This document shows, piece by piece, positions 17,476 to 25,547 of a DNA stretch of 64,000 nucleotides. Within the stretch, counting starts at the first letter, position 1. Every line of letters begins with the position of its first letter. The stretch comes from CAWCAW01 sp963714125 (GTDB lineage: Bacteria > Actinomycetota > Acidimicrobiia > Acidimicrobiales > UBA8190), in the NCBI GenBank assembly GCA_963714125.1, contig OY970234.1, positions 3,224,001 to 3,288,000 on the forward strand, written 5' to 3'. The notes beneath the pieces were generated by a model. It was not told where the DNA came from and did no database searches. It saw only the letters and a list, made by a program, of their open reading frames with translations. Both the position numbers and the translations under genes were made by a program.

Positions 17476-20043
17476 CTATGCGGTGATGACTCCCGATGGA
17501 CCGGAGGATGGGCCCGCACCCCTGGCATTGGTGGCCGTGACGGCGCAGGTGTAGGTGTCACCCGGTGTGAGGCCTGTCACCACGAGCGTGCTGGCCGATC
17601 CCGATGTCGTACCTGACGTGCCGCCGTTGCTTGACGAGCACTGGGCTGTGAAATCGAGGATGGGGCTGCCGTGGTCGCTTCCCGGAGTGAACGTCACCGC
17701 CAGCTGCCCGGCAGCGGTGGTGACGGCGGTCACGGCACTGGGCGCCGCCGGCGATCCGACGATCACAGCCAGCGATGGGGCTGACGCCACGCTCGTGCCG
17801 CGGGCGTTGGTGGCGGTCACCGTGCATATGTAGGCATCACCGGTGGTGACGTTGCTGACGACGATCGGTGCGGCGGCCGAGCCTGAGTTCGTACCCGTCT
17901 CGGTGGGGCCACCATTGCTCGACACGCAGGTAGCCGTCTGACCCGTAATCGGGCTCCCGTCACTGGCACCGTTGGTGAAGGTCACCGACAACGAACCCGT
18001 TGTTATCTTGGTCGTTTTCACTGCGGCAGCTACCGCCGACGGAGCGGCTGGCGCTCCCACGATCACTGCTCCCGATGGCGCCGATGGTGCTCCGGCGCCC
18101 GGCGCATTCGAAGCGGTCACGGTGCACGTGTACGAGTCCCCCGTCGTCGCCCCCGTGACCGTGATCGGCGTCGTGGCACCGGTGGTCGTGCCTGTCGCTG
18201 TGGCACCGCCGTCACTCGACGAACACGTCGCCGTCTGACCGGTGATCGGACTTCCGTTATCCACGCCAAGGACGAAGGAGACCATCAGCGATCCCGTGGT
18301 GGTGCCCGTCGCCTTGGATGCCACCGCCACCGCCGTCGGAGCAGCCGGTGTTCCCACGATCACCGCCGCCGATGCCGCCGATGCTGGTCCCGTGCCGGCC
18401 GCATTCGTCGCCACCACGGTGCACGTGTAGGTGTCGCCGTTCGTCAAGCCTGAGACCACGACCGGAGAGGCCGTAACGGCTGTTGCGGCCGTGACGTCGC
18501 CGTTCGCCGACGCACAGGTGGCCGAGTACCCCGTGATCTTGCCGCCTCCATCACTGTCGGGTGCCACAAACGCTACCGACACGGTGGCGTCACCCACCGT
18601 AACGGAGCCGATGGTCGGCGCCCCAGGCACGCTGAAATCGGGTCTGGCCAAAGTAGAGGTGGTGGCCGCAACACCCATACCGACTGCGCCACCATGTCCG
18701 CTCAGCGCGGTGACGGTCGTCGATGGGCCCGCGGCACCGACCGGGTTCGACGGTGCGGCCCCACTGGGAGGAGTCGACGTTTGCGTCACCGACGGAGCGG
18801 TCGGAAGCGAGGGGGCCGCGTTGACGGTTCCCGCCGCCACCGCACCAGAGACCGCCAGCGTCGTCGCCGCCAAACGACCCACCACGGCGGCGGCTTGAGG
18901 GATGCTGCTCACAAAGGGCAAGGATCCGAGCCATGCCAAAGGCCCAGCCACGGGCCGAACTCGACCGATCGACACGTCAAGAAACGCTCGGACCACCCTC
19001 GGATCGAACTGCGTGCCGGCACAGGCGGCCAGCTCGGCTCGAGCCACCTTGGGGCTCATCGACGATTTGTAGCTGCGCACCGTGGTCATGGTGTCGTAGC
19101 AGTCGGCCACGGCCACGATGCGTCCGCCCAACGAGATCTGGTCACCTTGCAACCCATAGGGATAACCCGAACCGTCGTACTTCTCGTGGTGTTCGGCGAT
19201 CGTTTTGGCCCACTCCCCCAGCCAGCCCGCCAACGGAGCCGTCAGCTTGGCCCCTTCGAGGGGGTGGCTCTTGATGACCTCCCACTCGGCGTCATCAAGC
19301 TTGCCGGGTTTGTTCAGGATCTGCGGATGGACGGCGAGCTTGCCGATGTCATGGAGGAGGGCGGACCATCGGAGCCGATCTCGGTCATCGCTATCGAGGT
19401 TCAGCTCGTCGGCGATGAGATCGGTCAACACGCGTACTCGTTCGCCATGACCGCGGGTGAGGCGATCATGGGCATTGAGGGCGCCGGCCAACGCCAGAAT
19501 GCGTTCAGCGGCCATGACCGGCTCATCAAGCGCACCGTTGGTCCGGGCATCTTCGACGCGCCGCGCCAGGTGACGAGTGCTGCCCGATTTGCGGACCATA
19601 GCCAGACGACTCGGAGCTCGATCGGGGAAGACCATCGTCATCTTGAGCAGCACTGCCAGCGGCAGAGCTCGGCGAGCCACGCGCTGGGTGCCGGCGAGCA
19701 CGACCACCGGCACGGCGAGCACGGCCAGCCACCACGCCACCAGGCCCCCGGTGGTGTGCGGCCGAGGAAGGAGGTGTCCGGCAATGGTGGCCGCCGCGAT
19801 GGACAGCGCGATAGGAACAACGTGGATCGATCCGCTGACCAAGGCGGCGAGCACTGGCCGACCGTGCCACCGATCGTCGACATGACCAGCGCCGACGGGC
19901 ATAGGTGACTTTTGGGATGGCGCCGTTGACTCTTCGGTCGACGCCACCGTGTCGGCGCCAGGAGAATCGGGATGAAGCTCAGGTGGGTACCACTTATCGT
20001 CGGAGGCGATCCACCAACCCGGTCCCTCCCAGACGTCGCTCAT
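17476..20043 (-). CDS. HD-GYP domain membrane protein with four extracellular Fn3 repeats
   Basis: About 855 residues from ATG 20043; an upstream ATG at 20064 is an alternative. The order is: N-terminal GPGWWIASDDKWYPPE motif; two membrane helices (about residues 75-130); a cytoplasmic HD-GYP domain with LLHDIGK and HHEKYDGSGYPYGL, the metal and catalytic signature of c-di-GMP phosphodiesterases; a third helix (AATTLAVSGAVAAGTVNAA); a Ser/Thr/Pro linker; then four Fn3 repeats of 90-100 residues, each with a conserved Cys pair (TATC ... YTC). The topology implies intracellular c-di-GMP turnover linked to an adhesin-like exterior. It is convergent with the glycosyltransferase gene (11 nt). Confidence 0.85.
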   Translation of the reverse strand: MSDVWEGPGWWIASDDKWYPPELHPDSPGADTVASTEESTAPSQKSPMPVGAGHVDDRWHGRPVLAALVSGSIHVVPIALSIAAATIAGHLLPRPHTTGGLVAWWLAVLAVPVVVLAGTQRVARRALPLAVLLKMTMVFPDRAPSRLAMVRKSGSTRHLARRVEDARTNGALDEPVMAAERILALAGALNAHDRLTRGHGERVRVLTDLIADELNLDSDDRDRLRWSALLHDIGKLAVHPQILNKPGKLDDAEWEVIKSHPLEGAKLTAPLAGWLGEWAKTIAEHHEKYDGSGYPYGLQGDQISLGGRIVAVADCYDTMTTVRSYKSSMSPKVARAELAACAGTQFDPRVVRAFLDVSIGRVRPVAGPLAWLGSLPFVSSIPQAAAVVGRLAATTLAVSGAVAAGTVNAAPSLPTAPSVTQTSTPPSGAAPSNPVGAAGPSTTVTALSGHGGAVGMGVAATTSTLARPDFSVPGAPTIGSVTVGDATVSVAFVAPDSDGGGKITGYSATCASANGDVTAATAVTASPVVVSGLTNGDTYTCTVVATNAAGTGPASAASAAVIVGTPAAPTAVAVASKATGTTTGSLMVSFVLGVDNGSPITGQTATCSSSDGGATATGTTTGATTPITVTGATTGDSYTCTVTASNAPGAGAPSAPSGAVIVGAPAAPSAVAAAVKTTKITTGSLSVTFTNGASDGSPITGQTATCVSSNGGPTETGTNSGSAAAPIVVSNVTTGDAYICTVTATNARGTSVASAPSLAVIVGSPAAPSAVTAVTTAAGQLAVTFTPGSDHGSPILDFTAQCSSSNGGTSGTTSGSASTLVVTGLTPGDTYTCAVTATNARGAGPSSGPSGVITA
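17479..18630 (-). repeat. Four tandem fibronectin type III-coding repeats
   Basis: Four imperfect direct repeats of about 280-300 nt lie inside the HD-GYP gene. Each encodes the pattern PxAPTAVxA ... GSPITGxTATC ... TGDxYTCTVTATNAxG ... AVIVG. Divergence between units suggests old duplications. Boundaries are approximate. Confidence 0.8.
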
Positions 20044-20193
20044 GACGGCTCGCCCGATGCGCACATCCCCAGGTCATCGGCACGATGTGACGCCCGCCTT
20101 GAGTCGATTACTGGCGCCCTGGTGGCGACGTAGCCGGCGCCGAAAATTGGGACTCAGGACCCATTTCGAGCTGCCGATGATGTGCGTAGAGCG

Positions 20194-21003
20194 CTACGCA
20201 ATGACCCGACGGTCATGGGCACAGGTATGCCCGTCGTCGTCGCTGTTGGTCCCATCTGGGCACGTGGTGTCGTTCCATACAGCGTGATTGAGGGTGGCGT
20301 AATGGAGATCGGCGCCCCAGAGGTCGGTGTCGGTGAAATTGGCGTGGTTCACCCAGGCGCGAACGAGGTCCGCACCGATGAGATTGGCACCGGTGAGATT
20401 GGTGAAACCGAGATTCGCCTGATTCAGTTGCACCTTGCTCAAATCGGCGTAGCTGACCTTGCCGTTGCTCAAACACACACCGGGACCCATCAAGTACGTG
20501 TCGATCACGACCCACTCCTTGGGCAGCGTGGCCGGGGAACCGACGATCCCGCCTGAAGTGACATCAAAGAGATTGGCGCCAGAGAACATGGCGCCGGAGA
20601 TAGTGGCATGGTCGAAGAAGGTACCCGTGAGGTTGGTGGCGGTGAAGTTGGCGTCGGTAAGGGTGGCGCTTTGGAACTGCGCCCGGAACGCGTGAGCGTC
20701 GCTGATATTGGCGCCGATCAAGTCGGCGTCGTTGAAGTTGGCCGCCTGCAGGTAGGCACCGGTGAGATTGGCATCCGCGAGGTTGGCCCCGTTCAGGTTG
20801 GCCGCGGTGAGGTTGGAGCCGGCGAGGTTGGCGCCACTGAGGTCACAACCCGCAAAGTCGACGTGCGGTGCCGGTGCAGCACTGCAGTCGCTCGTACTCG
20901 CTCCCGCTGGGGGCGAAATCCCCATGCCAACAGCAAAGAGCCCGATGACTCCTACGACGGCGCCAAGGCGAGATGCCGTGTTCCGTATTCCCACACTCGG
21001 CAA
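20194..21003 (-). CDS. Secreted pentapeptide-repeat protein
   Basis: A 269-residue protein with a Sec-type signal peptide (hydrophobic GAVVGVIGLFAVGMGISPPAGAS; cleavage probably after ASA/GAS near residue 36). It has two blocks of A(D/N)LxG-type pentapeptide repeats, about residues 48-150 and 185-240, that would fold as right-handed quadrilateral beta-helices. The blocks are split by an insert with the Cys of GPGVCLSNGK, and the tail TCPDGTNSDDDGHTC carries a Cys pair that could form a disulfide outside the cell. The function of such exported proteins is unknown. It lies 150 nt downstream of the HD-GYP gene start. Confidence 0.85.
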   Translation of the reverse strand: MPSVGIRNTASRLGAVVGVIGLFAVGMGISPPAGASTSDCSAAPAPHVDFAGCDLSGANLAGSNLTAANLNGANLADANLTGAYLQAANFNDADLIGANISDAHAFRAQFQSATLTDANFTATNLTGTFFDHATISGAMFSGANLFDVTSGGIVGSPATLPKEWVVIDTYLMGPGVCLSNGKVSYADLSKVQLNQANLGFTNLTGANLIGADLVRAWVNHANFTDTDLWGADLHYATLNHAVWNDTTCPDGTNSDDDGHTCAHDRRVIA

Positions 21004-21127
21004 CGCTACAAAGGGAAAGTGCCGGCTGCGCCCGTCGACGCCGAGTCGGACGTCAATAACGCGGAGCGTGGTGTGCGCGTGATGACATCGGCATCACCGA
21101 GGGACCGGGTCGTATCGTGCTCGTGCT

Positions 21128-21949
21128 TCAGGTGCTCAAGGTGCCACTGACCGCCACCGGCACGTGCATCGACTGGACTACCCCACCGGCACGCTCAGCT
21201 GTCACGGCGAATACGGCGATGGCGGCGCCCGGGTCGACTCGGAATGGAACGGTCGTGGGATGGTTTCCGAGCAGTCCGAGCGAGACCACCTGATCCCCCA
21301 CCTTGCCCCACAACTGATACGTCTGGTCCTGCTCCAAGGTCGGTAGTCGCTTGTTCACGACGTAGGCGGTGCCCGACGGGAGAATGACGATGTCCGCTAC
21401 CGCAGGCCCGGTGCTGTGGGCCGCCGTAAGCGTTACCCGCTGTGCTTGAGGGTTGGCCCAAGCGCTCTGAGCTGACTGAGCCAAGTGCTGTCCTTGGCCG
21501 CTTGTTTGGAGCTGGTCGACATGATGATTCAAGCGTCCCACCTGAATGCCGAGCACGGCAATGACGACAACGGCCGCAGCAACGGCACCGGTCAGCCACG
21601 GCCTAAAGGCGGATGCACGAGGAGCCAGTCGCGTTGACCGCGACGAGCCCCGCTCCTGGCCGCCTTGGCGGGACTGCGAGATGGTGACGACCCGGTCTCC
21701 ACCCGAGAGGTCCTCGGCCTCAGGGGGTCGTTCGATGCGCACGGCGATCCGGTCCCAAAGATGCCCGGGTGCATCCCCACCACTATTGGCCAGGAAACCG
21801 GCGACCTCTTGATGCTCTTGGACCTCAGCCGCGCAGCGCGGGCATTCGGCGATGTGGGCAGCGACGATGGCGGCCTCGTCGGCGTCGAGAGCGTCAAGGG
21901 CGTAGGCGCCGGTCAGTTCGATGATCTCGTCGTGGCTCAAGCCGGTCAT
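21128..21949 (-). CDS. Anti-sigma factor, RskA family
   Basis: A 273-residue single-pass membrane protein. The N-terminal zinc-binding anti-sigma domain shows H32-x3-C36-x2-C39 (AHIAECPRCAAE). A basic linker precedes one membrane helix (residues about 117-138), and the C-terminal extracytoplasmic part is an RskA domain (DQTYQLWGKVGDQVVSLGLL). RskA proteins hold SigK-type ECF sigma factors inactive until regulated proteolysis. The start ATG overlaps the sigma-factor stop by 4 nt, so the pair is translationally coupled and should act as partners. Confidence 0.9.
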   Translation of the reverse strand: MTGLSHDEIIELTGAYALDALDADEAAIVAAHIAECPRCAAEVQEHQEVAGFLANSGGDAPGHLWDRIAVRIERPPEAEDLSGGDRVVTISQSRQGGQERGSSRSTRLAPRASAFRPWLTGAVAAAVVVIAVLGIQVGRLNHHVDQLQTSGQGQHLAQSAQSAWANPQAQRVTLTAAHSTGPAVADIVILPSGTAYVVNKRLPTLEQDQTYQLWGKVGDQVVSLGLLGNHPTTVPFRVDPGAAIAVFAVTAERAGGVVQSMHVPVAVSGTLST

Positions 21950-22521
21950 GGAACCTCCAATCCCTGGCGGGTCAATTCGTTTTTGAGCCGGCGCAAGCCC
22001 GTGCGGATTCGACTTTTCACGGTGCCCTCGGGAGCATCGAGCACTTTGGCAACGTCCCGGTACGTCATTCCGTCGAAATACGCCATCTCGATGGCCTGGC
22101 GCTCGTCGGTGGGAAGCGCCTCGACCGCGGCTTTGACCTGATCGGCCACGGCCAGGTCCCAGGCAAAATGGTCAAGGTCATATCCGGCCCGAGCTGTATC
22201 AGCGGCGCTGCGCTTCTCGCGTCCTTGTCGTGCCACCTCGGACCGCACCAAATCTACGGCCTTGCCGTGCGCCTTGGTGACGAGCATGGTACGAAGTGAG
22301 CCCCGATTGGCGTCGAACTGTTCGGGGCGGTTCCAAAGATCGATGAACACTTCCTGGGTGATCTCATCGGCCAGGTCGCTGGTGCCCAGTACACGACGGG
22401 CCAGATTGTGGACAGCCCCCCCGTGGCGCCGATAGACCTCAGCGAGGGCGGTCTCCTGCCAGCGGCCAATGGCAACGACCAAGGTCGCATCGCTCGCTGA
22501 ATCGATAGACGTCATTTCCAC
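21946..22521 (-). CDS. ECF RNA polymerase sigma factor, SigK-like
   Basis: A 191-residue group 4 sigma factor. Region 2 (AVHNLARRVLGTSDLADEIT, then EVFIDLWNRPEQFD) recognises the -10 element; region 4 (LPTDERQAIEMAYFDGMTYR, then VAKVLDAPEGTVKSRIRTGL) recognises the -35. The RskA-type partner suggests the SigK/ECF19 group. ATG 22521 and ATG 22515 are both possible; the second fits a very short leader after the promoter-like box at 22526-22553, which would make the gene autoregulated. Divergent from the ferritin-like gene. Confidence 0.9.
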   Translation of the reverse strand: MEMTSIDSASDATLVVAIGRWQETALAEVYRRHGGAVHNLARRVLGTSDLADEITQEVFIDLWNRPEQFDANRGSLRTMLVTKAHGKAVDLVRSEVARQGREKRSAADTARAGYDLDHFAWDLAVADQVKAAVEALPTDERQAIEMAYFDGMTYRDVAKVLDAPEGTVKSRIRTGLRRLKNELTRQGLEVP

Positions 22522-22525
22522 TCTT

Positions 22526-22553
22526 CTTCGGTGCCGCGGCGATATTTGGATGT
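22526..22553 (-). promoter_or_regulatory. SigK-like promoter candidate upstream of the sigma factor
   Basis: On the minus strand this reads ACATCC, 16 nt, CCGAAG. Mycobacterial SigK promoters are described as CCATCC, 16-17 nt, CCGAAT. The box ends 4 nt before ATG 22521 and 10 nt before ATG 22515, which would give a nearly leaderless, self-activated transcript. Confidence 0.55.
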
Positions 22554-22679
22554 CGAGAGGGCAATCTTTTCACCGAACCACCCGTCGAGTGAGCCCGACT
22601 GGGCCCGCCACCTGCCTCGATGTGCCCTCAAGACTGCCTCGTCGTCTCGCCGAAGGCATCGCGCACCCTGAGGACGCCT

Positions 22680-22707
22680 TCATCCAAAGGCATTCTCGGC
22701 TCCGAAC
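22680..22707 (+). promoter_or_regulatory. SigK-like promoter candidate upstream of the ferritin-like gene
   Basis: TCATCC, 16 nt, CCGAAC; 10 of 12 positions match the mycobacterial SigK consensus. It ends 7 nt before ATG 22715, so transcription would start at or just before the start codon. The downstream bases AAAG after the -35 are shared with the box at 25091. Confidence 0.6.
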
Positions 22708-22714
22708 ACCAGGC

Positions 22715-23509
22715 ATGTCCACCGACGTCACCACGCTGATCCGCCGCTCGGCACGCTTGGATGTCGAGGATCTGGATTTCGGATCCTTTTCGTCACAGGC
22801 GCTCGATCCCGAGTCCCTCCGGTGTCTGCGGTACATGCACGACATCGAAGGCCACACCATGTGCTACCTCCGAGACGTACTCGTCACGCGGGCGCACAAG
22901 GATCCTGACGTCACCGCCTTCCTCGCCTGCTGGGCCTATGAGGAGCTCTGGCACGGCGAAGCCATCGCCCACGTTCTCGAAGCCCACGGTGAAGCTGCCG
23001 GCCCCGCACGACTCGAAGCGCTGCGCCGACGGTTGCCCAAGAGAGACGCCCTGCGTCCTCTGACGTTCACCATCGGCTCCGCGGTGACAAAACATCTGCC
23101 CGCCGTGCACATGGCCTGGGGAGCGGTCAACGAGTGGACGACGCAGTCCGCCTACGCCCGGCTGGCCGCCAAGGCCAACCATCCCGTGCTGAGCGAACTC
23201 CTCCGACGCATCATGCGCCAAGAGGGTCGGCACATCGATTTCTACGCCGGTGACGCTCGGCGGCGACTGGCGGACAGTCCCCGAGCGCAGCGCCTGACTC
23301 GCTACGCGCTGCGCCACTTCTGGGCTCCGGTGGGCTCAGGCGTGATGCCGGCCAACGAGGTGAGCTTCTTAGCTCGTCATCTTTTCGGGGACGAAGCCGG
23401 GCGCGACGCGGCTCGCCGTGTCGATCGTCAGATCGACCGACTCCCGGGGCTCAACGGCCTCAACCTGCTCGAGGGCGCCGTTGACGATGCGCTGCGATCG
23501 GCGGCGTGA
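22715..23509 (+). CDS. Ferritin-like diiron protein
   Basis: A 264-residue all-helical protein. A glutamate in the first helix (E45 in DIEGHT), ELWH at 77-80 (ExxH), a further helix (AWGAVNEWTTQ) and EGRH in RQEGRHIDFYAGDA (second ExxH) match the metal pattern of ferritin-like/acyl-ACP desaturase-type diiron proteins. The substrate is unknown; oxygen-dependent chemistry or peroxide protection are possible. I start at ATG 22715 because it directly follows the SigK-like box; the frame is open upstream to 22469 but that part overlaps the divergent sigma factor and is not family-like. Confidence 0.8.
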   Translation: MSTDVTTLIRRSARLDVEDLDFGSFSSQALDPESLRCLRYMHDIEGHTMCYLRDVLVTRAHKDPDVTAFLACWAYEELWHGEAIAHVLEAHGEAAGPARLEALRRRLPKRDALRPLTFTIGSAVTKHLPAVHMAWGAVNEWTTQSAYARLAAKANHPVLSELLRRIMRQEGRHIDFYAGDARRRLADSPRAQRLTRYALRHFWAPVGSGVMPANEVSFLARHLFGDEAGRDAARRVDRQIDRLPGLNGLNLLEGAVDDALRSAA

Positions 23510-23524
23510 AACCGCCATCTTCAG

Positions 23525-23552
23525 TCATCCAAGACACAAGGCAGCTTCGGAT
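23525..23552 (+). promoter_or_regulatory. Weak SigK-like promoter candidate upstream of tatA
   Basis: TCATCC, 16 nt, TCGGAT: the -35 half is identical to the boxes at 22680 and 25091, while the -10 half matches only partly. It lies 75 nt upstream of the tatA start. Confidence 0.35.
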
Positions 23553-23626
23553 AACTCAATAACAGCAACATTCACCAGCGCGTCCAGATCGGTCAGCCGG
23601 TCGACGCCCAGAGAAAAGAGGGTCAC

Positions 23627-23821
23627 GTGGTAGCAGAAATTTTTGGAATGGATGGAGCCATCGTCATCGTGGTGATCGCCGTCGTGCTCTTCGGTGGGAG
23701 TCAGATTCCGAAGCTGGCGCGTTCTCTCGGTTCGGCGCAAAAGGAGTTCAAGCAGGGTTTGCGCGACGGTGATGGCACGACGCACACGACTGTGCCCGTT
23801 GAACTCGACTCGCCCCGGTAG
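23627..23821 (+). CDS. tatA: Sec-independent translocase subunit TatA
   Basis: A 64-residue protein: short N-terminus, one membrane helix (AIVIVVIAVVLFGG), the family hinge FGGSQIPKLARSLG and an amphipathic helix (SLGSAQKEFKQGL). TatA forms the size-variable pore that carries folded twin-arginine proteins across the membrane. Start is GTG 23627, preceded by GAAAAGAGG. First gene of a compact tatA-tatB-tatC set. Confidence 0.9.
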   Translation: MVAEIFGMDGAIVIVVIAVVLFGGSQIPKLARSLGSAQKEFKQGLRDGDGTTHTTVPVELDSPR

Positions 23822-23866
23822 CAGTCGACTCGACGCCCGCAACCCACGCTGAACACGAAAGAGGTC

Positions 23867-24208
23867 ATGTTCCTCGACCCCGGGAAACTGCTTGTCATCG
23901 GCGCCGTCGCGCTGGTGGTGGTCGGTCCAGAGCGGCTACCCAAAGTGGCCCGCACGATCGGATCGCTCTGGCATGACTTCAGTCGCTGGCGGGCCACCAT
24001 CGACGAACAGGTTCGGGGCGTTTTCCCAGACCTGCCAGCCACCCACGAGATCGTCGCCGCCGTGCGATCTCCCGTGACCCTTCTCGATCGGTTGGCTCGG
24101 GACGCAGTCGCCCAGTCCAGCGCGGCGGATCCCCCCGCCGAGATCAATGTGTCTGCGCTCGGCGAAGCCGTCGAGCCAGACTCCTTCTCGATGAAATTGA
24201 TCGGGTAA
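23867..24208 (+). CDS. tatB: Sec-independent translocase subunit TatB-like
   Basis: A 113-residue TatA/B-type protein. It has an N-terminal membrane helix (LLVIGAVALVVVGPERLPKVAR; the GPERLP hinge with Glu is TatB-like), an amphipathic helix and a longer acidic tail than TatA. TatB helps TatC recognise twin-arginine signals. An AAGAGG ribosome site precedes ATG 23867, and tatC follows after 3 nt. Confidence 0.85.
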   Translation: MFLDPGKLLVIGAVALVVVGPERLPKVARTIGSLWHDFSRWRATIDEQVRGVFPDLPATHEIVAAVRSPVTLLDRLARDAVAQSSAADPPAEINVSALGEAVEPDSFSMKLIG

Positions 24209-24211
24209 TCG

Positions 24212-24985
24212 ATGGCCACCATCTCGGCCGTGTGGCTTCGCCGACCGCGGCGTTCTCCGCCGGCGGCGATGACCCTCGGGGGACATCTGAAGGAGTTGCG
24301 TCGACGGTTCATGATCGTGATGGGCACCGTGATGGTCTGCGGCGTGGTGGGATTTGTCCTCTATCCCCATATCCTTCATGCACTGCAGGCCCCATATTGC
24401 CAAGTAACCCGTCATTGCCAGCTTTACCTAACGGGTCCACTCGACGGTCTCTCGCTGCGCGTGAAAGTAGCCGGCTACACCGCTTTTACGCTGGCGTTAC
24501 CCGTCATCTTGTGGCAACTCTGGCGTTTCATCACGCCCGGCCTCAAATCCAACGAGAAACGCTACGCCGTGCCCTTCGTGGCGTCTTCAATCGTGTTGTT
24601 CGGCGCCGGAGCGGCGCTGGCGTTCAAAGTGTTCCCCCACGCGCTGCAGTTCTTGGGGTCTATCGGAGGGCCATCGCTGCGCCAGATCTACTCCCCCAAT
24701 AGCTACCTGGGGTTGATTCTGGCCCTTATGGTCGTCTTCGGTGTCACCTTTGAGTTTCCGGTGCTCCTCGTCGCACTTGAGGTCGTCGGTGTTCTCTCCC
24801 CCCAGAAACTGGCTCGGTGGCGCCGCTGGGCCGTGGTGGGAATCGTCACCTTGGCCGCGGTCATAACACCGAGTGGTGATCCGTTCTCCATGCTGGCCTT
24901 GGCCGTGCCTCTCTACGTCTTCTACGAGGTGTCGATCATCATCGGGCGTCTCGTCCGTCCCTCCAGCCGCTCACACCAGGACTGA
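24212..24985 (+). CDS. tatC: Sec-independent translocase subunit TatC
   Basis: A 257-residue six-helix membrane protein. LGGHLKELRRRF at residues 22-33 corresponds to the conserved N-terminal signal-peptide contact site, GLKSNEKRYAVPF to the periplasmic/loop signature, and the membrane-embedded glutamate of GVTFEFPVLLVAL to the residue that binds the signal peptide. TatC is the receptor for twin-arginine proteins. The neighbouring Tat-signal protein at 25171 is an obvious client. A dedicated Tat set next to an ECF sigma factor is unusual, since tat genes usually sit in housekeeping loci. Confidence 0.9.
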   Translation: MATISAVWLRRPRRSPPAAMTLGGHLKELRRRFMIVMGTVMVCGVVGFVLYPHILHALQAPYCQVTRHCQLYLTGPLDGLSLRVKVAGYTAFTLALPVILWQLWRFITPGLKSNEKRYAVPFVASSIVLFGAGAALAFKVFPHALQFLGSIGGPSLRQIYSPNSYLGLILALMVVFGVTFEFPVLLVALEVVGVLSPQKLARWRRWAVVGIVTLAAVITPSGDPFSMLALAVPLYVFYEVSIIIGRLVRPSSRSHQD

Positions 24986-25090
24986 CCTCACTCGGGCGCT
25001 CGCTATCACCACATAAACGATTCAGCCCGCCGCTTTTGGCGCGAAGTGAGGCCACCAATGCGAAATATCACGAAAAGGCTGGGCTCCCCG

Positions 25091-25118
25091 TCATCCAAAG
25101 ACATCGTCGGCAGCGAAC
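25091..25118 (+). promoter_or_regulatory. SigK-like promoter candidate upstream of the Tat-signal gene
   Basis: TCATCC, 16 nt, GCGAAC. The spacer shares AAAG at its 5' end and TCGGC near its 3' end with the box at 22680, so the two promoters look duplicated. It lies 52 nt upstream of ATG 25171. Confidence 0.6.
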
Positions 25119-25170
25119 CATCACCAACAAACCAACAACCCGTGATCAGCGACATCGGGAGGAGCCCAGC

Positions 25171-25471
25171 ATGGCGGAAGTAAGTCGACGTTTATTCCTC
25201 AGGAATTTCAGGCTTGGCGTTGGCAGGGGCCGGCGTCATGTCGCAGGTTCCCTTCTTGTCCGGTCTTGTCGGCGCTTCAGAGGCCGAAGCCCCGGCGGCT
25301 GCTGATGGCGCCGCGGCCGCTACTGACGAGGGGGCCGCCTCGCTGTCAGAACCTCTCGTCGCCCACATTCGTGACCTTTCGACCGGCGAGATCGGCATCT
25401 TCAACGGCACCCGCGAAATCATCGTCAACGACCCACAAATGGCGGCACGCCTCTTTCAGGCGGCGCGCTGA
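25171..25471 (+). pseudogene. Small Tat-signal secreted protein, frameshifted
   Basis: ATG 25171 (with GGGAGGAG upstream) encodes MAEVSRRLFLRN, a twin-arginine motif, and then goes out of frame. The following frame, from 25208, continues as SGLALAGAGVMSQVPFL, the missing hydrophobic core. Removing one T from the TTT at 25206-25208 joins both parts into a 99-residue protein with a full Tat signal, an Ala-rich linker and a C-terminal segment DLSTGEIGIFNGTREIIVND that has no function known to me. The single clean break suggests a sequencing error or a very recent mutation, not decay. It lies between tatC and the DUF4331 gene. Confidence 0.75.
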
Positions 25472-25547
25472 GCAGTTTCCGTTTCGGCCTTAATGCATTG
25501 CACCACTTGCCCACATTCATCCATTCCAGAGAAACGAGTTGATCCCC

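Noticed and set aside
17479..18630. Fn3 repeat region as a site of recent recombination
   Set aside because: The units differ at many positions, so they look like old duplications kept by selection, with no identical stretches long enough to suggest recent exchange.
25517..25545. TCATCC upstream of DUF4331 as another SigK-like promoter
   Set aside because: No CGAA element lies 16-17 nt downstream, so only the -35 half is present; the gene is probably read from the 25091 promoter.
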